Shown: positions 60,951 to 64,000 of the stretch, piece after piece
Numbering within the stretch: the stretch's first letter is position 1
Layout of the letters: each line of letters starts with the position of its first letter
Source: Pieris napi
Lineage: Eukaryota; Arthropoda; Insecta; Lepidoptera; Pieridae
DNA: 64,000 bases
Reading direction: 5' to 3'
Assembly (NCBI RefSeq): GCF_905475465.1
Contig: NC_062248.1
Location: 1,674,001-1,738,000 of the forward strand
Notes under the pieces: generated by a model
Told to the model about the DNA's origin: nothing
The model's database searches: none
Seen by the model: the letters and a program-made list of their open reading frames with translations, nothing else
Program-made: the position numbers and the translations under genes

Positions 60951-62639
60951 CTATTGGTGGGCTGTGGATAGTAGCTATTACGTAAATAACAATACTAATT
61001 ACTAATACTTAAAAAACTATTGTTTTTAATACTTTTTTTGTTGTTGTTTCTAAATAGTTGGCCATTATTGTTCATAAGAATTTTCGGACAATCTTGCATT
61101 AATTATATCAGCTTGGATGTACGATGGTATGAATTATTGATAGCTAAATAAACTTTATTTATTTTAATATTATAAAGGTTCGACTGTTGGTATTAGGACA
61201 ACACTAGTTTTAAAAAATAGGTTACCAATATCAAACACTACCAGATATTGCACTAAAATTTAAAAGGGTGTTTAATGATGTTAAAATAAAAATGAAACAG
61301 AGGCCCATTAAGACCAAAACGCCATTATTGCATTGTAGTGTATTTTGTAAGCATTGCGCTCTTAAATAAAGAGAAAGTAGTAAAGTATGTTTCGCTTATA
61401 TAGATGGGGAAAAGATAATTTTTTTGGGATATTAATCCCCCGGGTGGCATCGGCGTATGGGTGACCTAATTTTTTGTGTGTCAAATATTGGAGTAACGGA
61501 AAATAATGAATTCCTCAAAGGTGCCAAGCGGCTACAGTATTAGAATATGATAATACGCTTTTCGTGTGTTAGTCAAATTATTCATACTCGTCCTTTGTTT
61601 GCTTTAACCTCATATAAATTAAGGATTCGGGAGATTGTGATAATATTATTTTGATCGTGGGTAGAAATTACTTCTATTATCTATAGTTTGTAGAGTAGCA
61701 TTACACTGTTGTTGCTTATAGTTTATGTTCACGCGGTGGTACTAGAATAATTAAATTATACATAATACAAAGAGATTAATTAAAACTTACATTTTTCGCT
61801 CGACTGAAGTTCATTTATGTGAAAAACTATATGTTAATAATGTCTATTATATATAAGCTTTGTAAATCATTTAAATAGCTGTTATACTAAGATTGCCAAA
61901 AAAGCATGATTTAAATCGTGCAAAGAACTGACTCTTATAATTAATGTGTCAGTTCTAGATATTAAACTTCAAAAATAAAACGCCTGTTAAAATTCTTGTA
62001 GCAATCACGCATAAAGGGTTAGAAACATGAAAAAAAGATTTCTTTAACATTCGCGTATGACATTTACGTAACTTGTTGAAATTAAAAAGGGAATGAAGGA
62101 AAGCCTTACCCTAAAATCCGAACAAATTGGATGTCTAACATTTCAGGTTGTCAATTTATACTTATAGATTAAAAAGGCAACTCAGCCGCAATTATTTATT
62201 TTTAAATAGATTTAGCGTATATTTTCGAAAAATTCTACTTTTGAGTATGCTCGGATTAGACAAAGCCAACATATTATGTGTTAAACTAAAAACATCACTG
62301 TTTTATATTTTTCTAATTAAATGGACAAAATCGTAAGACTACAGTATTGAGTCTGTATTTATTAGTCGACGCTATTACAGAATAGCCTGGCTGTTCTTCA
62401 ATTTCGGGTTGCAAGGAACATAGTGCCGTTTTGAGGAAGGCTTAGCGAAGATTAATGGAAGCAATCTTTTGTCGTTATAATATTCATCATCTGTGAGTTC
62501 GTGCGTTCAAAGCCCTGTGAATTATTGGGTTTTTCATTAAATGCGCAAATTTAGTAAAATTCGATAGTGGGCGGTTCAATTAAAAAAACGTTGTTAAGCG
62601 CGTATCTGGTACCTAATCCGCATTGTTAAGTAATAATTA
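60951..62639. other. Upstream intergenic DNA, no feature recognised
   Basis: AT-rich; no coding frame of note, no tRNA, no repeat that I can match in the window. Confidence 0.4.
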
Positions 62640-62765
62640 ATAGTAAGAGCGTACCAATTCTTAAAAGGCCGGCAACGCACTCGCGAGCCCTCTGGCATTG
62701 AGAGTATTCATGGGCGGCAGTATCACTTAACATCAGGTGCCACCTGTTCTATAAAAAAAATGTAA
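62640..62765 (+). mobile_element. CR1-like LINE 3' end
   Basis: CTTAAAAGGCCGGCAACGCA, GGGCGGCAGTATCACTTAAC, CACCTGTTCTATAAAAAAAA. Short A-tail. Confidence 0.78.
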
Positions 62766-62813
62766 AAGCTAAATTTGGAATTGTAATATTTTTGTGTAAA
62801 ATTTATATAATAA

Positions 62814-63367
62814 CTAGCTGACCCGGCTAACTTCGTTCCGCCTTAATAATAATATCGTTGTTACTTTAGTTAAACTTATTTTAGGATTCCATTAAGGTGA
62901 TAACTTTTTTTGCAAATAGAGAAATGTTTTATTGCTTGCCATTGCAAAAGAAGAATGGCAGTTTTACACATTAGGCCTCTTCTCTCTATCGCCAATATTG
63001 CGATACTGCATGTTAAAGCACTTTCTACTTTACAACATTTTTTGATGAGGTAACACATATTTTCGATCAAGATCAAAGCCTGGTTATGCATCTCCTCATT
63101 TACCTCAAGTTCGGAATTTCTTGAAGTGACACGAATTCGACGTAAAATGATGCGTAGTTTTGTCAACAAATGTCACCACATGCCGTGTGCATTCGTAAAA
63201 TTAATTTATATATTTATTGTTATTCGATAACTTATCCGATATTTTATTACTTATTCTGCTATTCGGAGTGGAGAAAAATCCATCAAAAAAGACATAACTA
63301 ACATCGGTCCAGCCGATCTCGAGTTATAAGTGTTGTAACAAACACGACTTTCTTTTATATATATAGA
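62814..63367 (-). mobile_element. Non-autonomous Helitron, family 2, uninterrupted copy
   Basis: Reverse orientation: CTAGCTGACCCGGCTAACTT at the left and, reading back, TCTATATATATAAAAGAAAG at the right. It gives the unbroken version of the element at 16932-17922. Confidence 0.87.
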
Positions 63368-63440
63368 TTATTGTTATGTATGATACTTAGCTCGTACTAT
63401 AGAAAATGTATGTGATGTTTTTACAAAAAATAATAAATAA

Positions 63441-63472
63441 ATGTCTTGCTCATAATATTATGAACAAGACAT
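63441..63472. repeat. Loopless 32-base palindrome, one mismatch
   Basis: ATGTCTTGCTCATAAT followed directly by ATTATGAACAAGACAT; one mismatch between arms. Confidence 0.8.
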
Positions 63473-64000
63473 ATTATTTAATATTATATAATATATAATA
63501 TGCCATATTATGGCAAATCTAAACATCGAGTAGAAGCCGGCATGTGTTAAGTAGAACCACAATTCGTCATTTTACCGCACTTGCCAATTATTACATGCCG
63601 GGTAGCTTAGGTAAAAAATGATTATAAAATAAACTCAGTTCGACATTTATACCCGCCTCTTGGAATGCACAGAATATAAAATAAAGCGCAGATGACAGTT
63701 GACTTGACATTTAACAATAAATGTTTTATTATGAATGTCAGACCGAAAAAGGTTTGTTAAATTATATTAAAATTAGCATACTTACTAAACTACAAATTCG
63801 AATGCGTTTGCTCATACTTCTATATATAACCATTCAAATTGCTGAGGGATCAAGTATATGGTTGAACGTTTTGATAGTTATTGCGATGCATGACGCATCT
63901 GGCAATACACAAAGGAAGGATCAGGGAAGTATCGTAGAACGTTTAGGGTTGTCACATGTTGTCTTTTAACTTGGATGTGACCTGTTATTTCTTCTATTGA
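63473..64000. other. Right edge, no feature recognised
   Basis: AT-rich. An 82-codon frame at 63721-63969 resembles no family I know and shows no splice or codon pattern that would support it. Confidence 0.4.

Noticed and set aside
1..64000. CRISPR array, bacterial operon or viral insertion
   Set aside because: Repeats are dispersed, not regularly spaced; genes have introns and animal families; no viral structural or polymerase gene was recognised.

Overview
The window is nuclear DNA of an insect, most likely a moth or butterfly. It is AT-rich and has intron-bearing animal genes. It is crowded with repeat types typical of Lepidoptera: Helitrons starting TC and ending CTAG, tRNA-related SINEs, 3' ends of CR1-like LINEs, and many short inverted-repeat elements. 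Nothing bacterial, no CRISPR array and no rRNA was seen.

All three host genes lie on the minus strand. From left to right they are: (1) an uninterrupted mitochondrial aspartyl-tRNA synthetase gene (4326-6164); (2) a four-exon gene for a 500-residue RNA-binding protein of the A1CF/RBM46/RBM47 family (7898-10116), with three RRMs and a C-terminal DND1-type double-stranded-RNA-binding domain; (3) an eleven-exon SLC17 (sialin-like) transporter gene (13611-59181). The third was assembled exon by exon. Splice sites and codon phases agree across all eleven exons and give 502 residues. Its first intron is about 33.8 kb and holds most of the window. I see no functional link between the three genes.

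The left edge (1 to about 3600) is a Jockey-clade non-LTR retrotransposon on the minus strand. ORF1 is complete. ORF2 (endonuclease plus reverse transcriptase) reads open from 1952 to the window edge, so this may be a young copy. One endonuclease motif carries an unusual residue.

Intron 1 and the smaller introns are layered with transposons: Helitrons of several families (one carrying both a LINE and a SINE insertion), a hAT element with an exact 8-bp target duplication, a PIF/Harbinger element with an internally deleted transposase, a Tc1 remnant upstream of exon 1, four different TAA-flanked elements, and several long foldbacks. The most gene-relevant anomaly is a decayed copy of the terminal SLC17 exon and its splice acceptor in the last intron (15105-15160). 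I found no clearly new multi-gene system. The novelty is in transposon architecture and its effect on the transporter gene.
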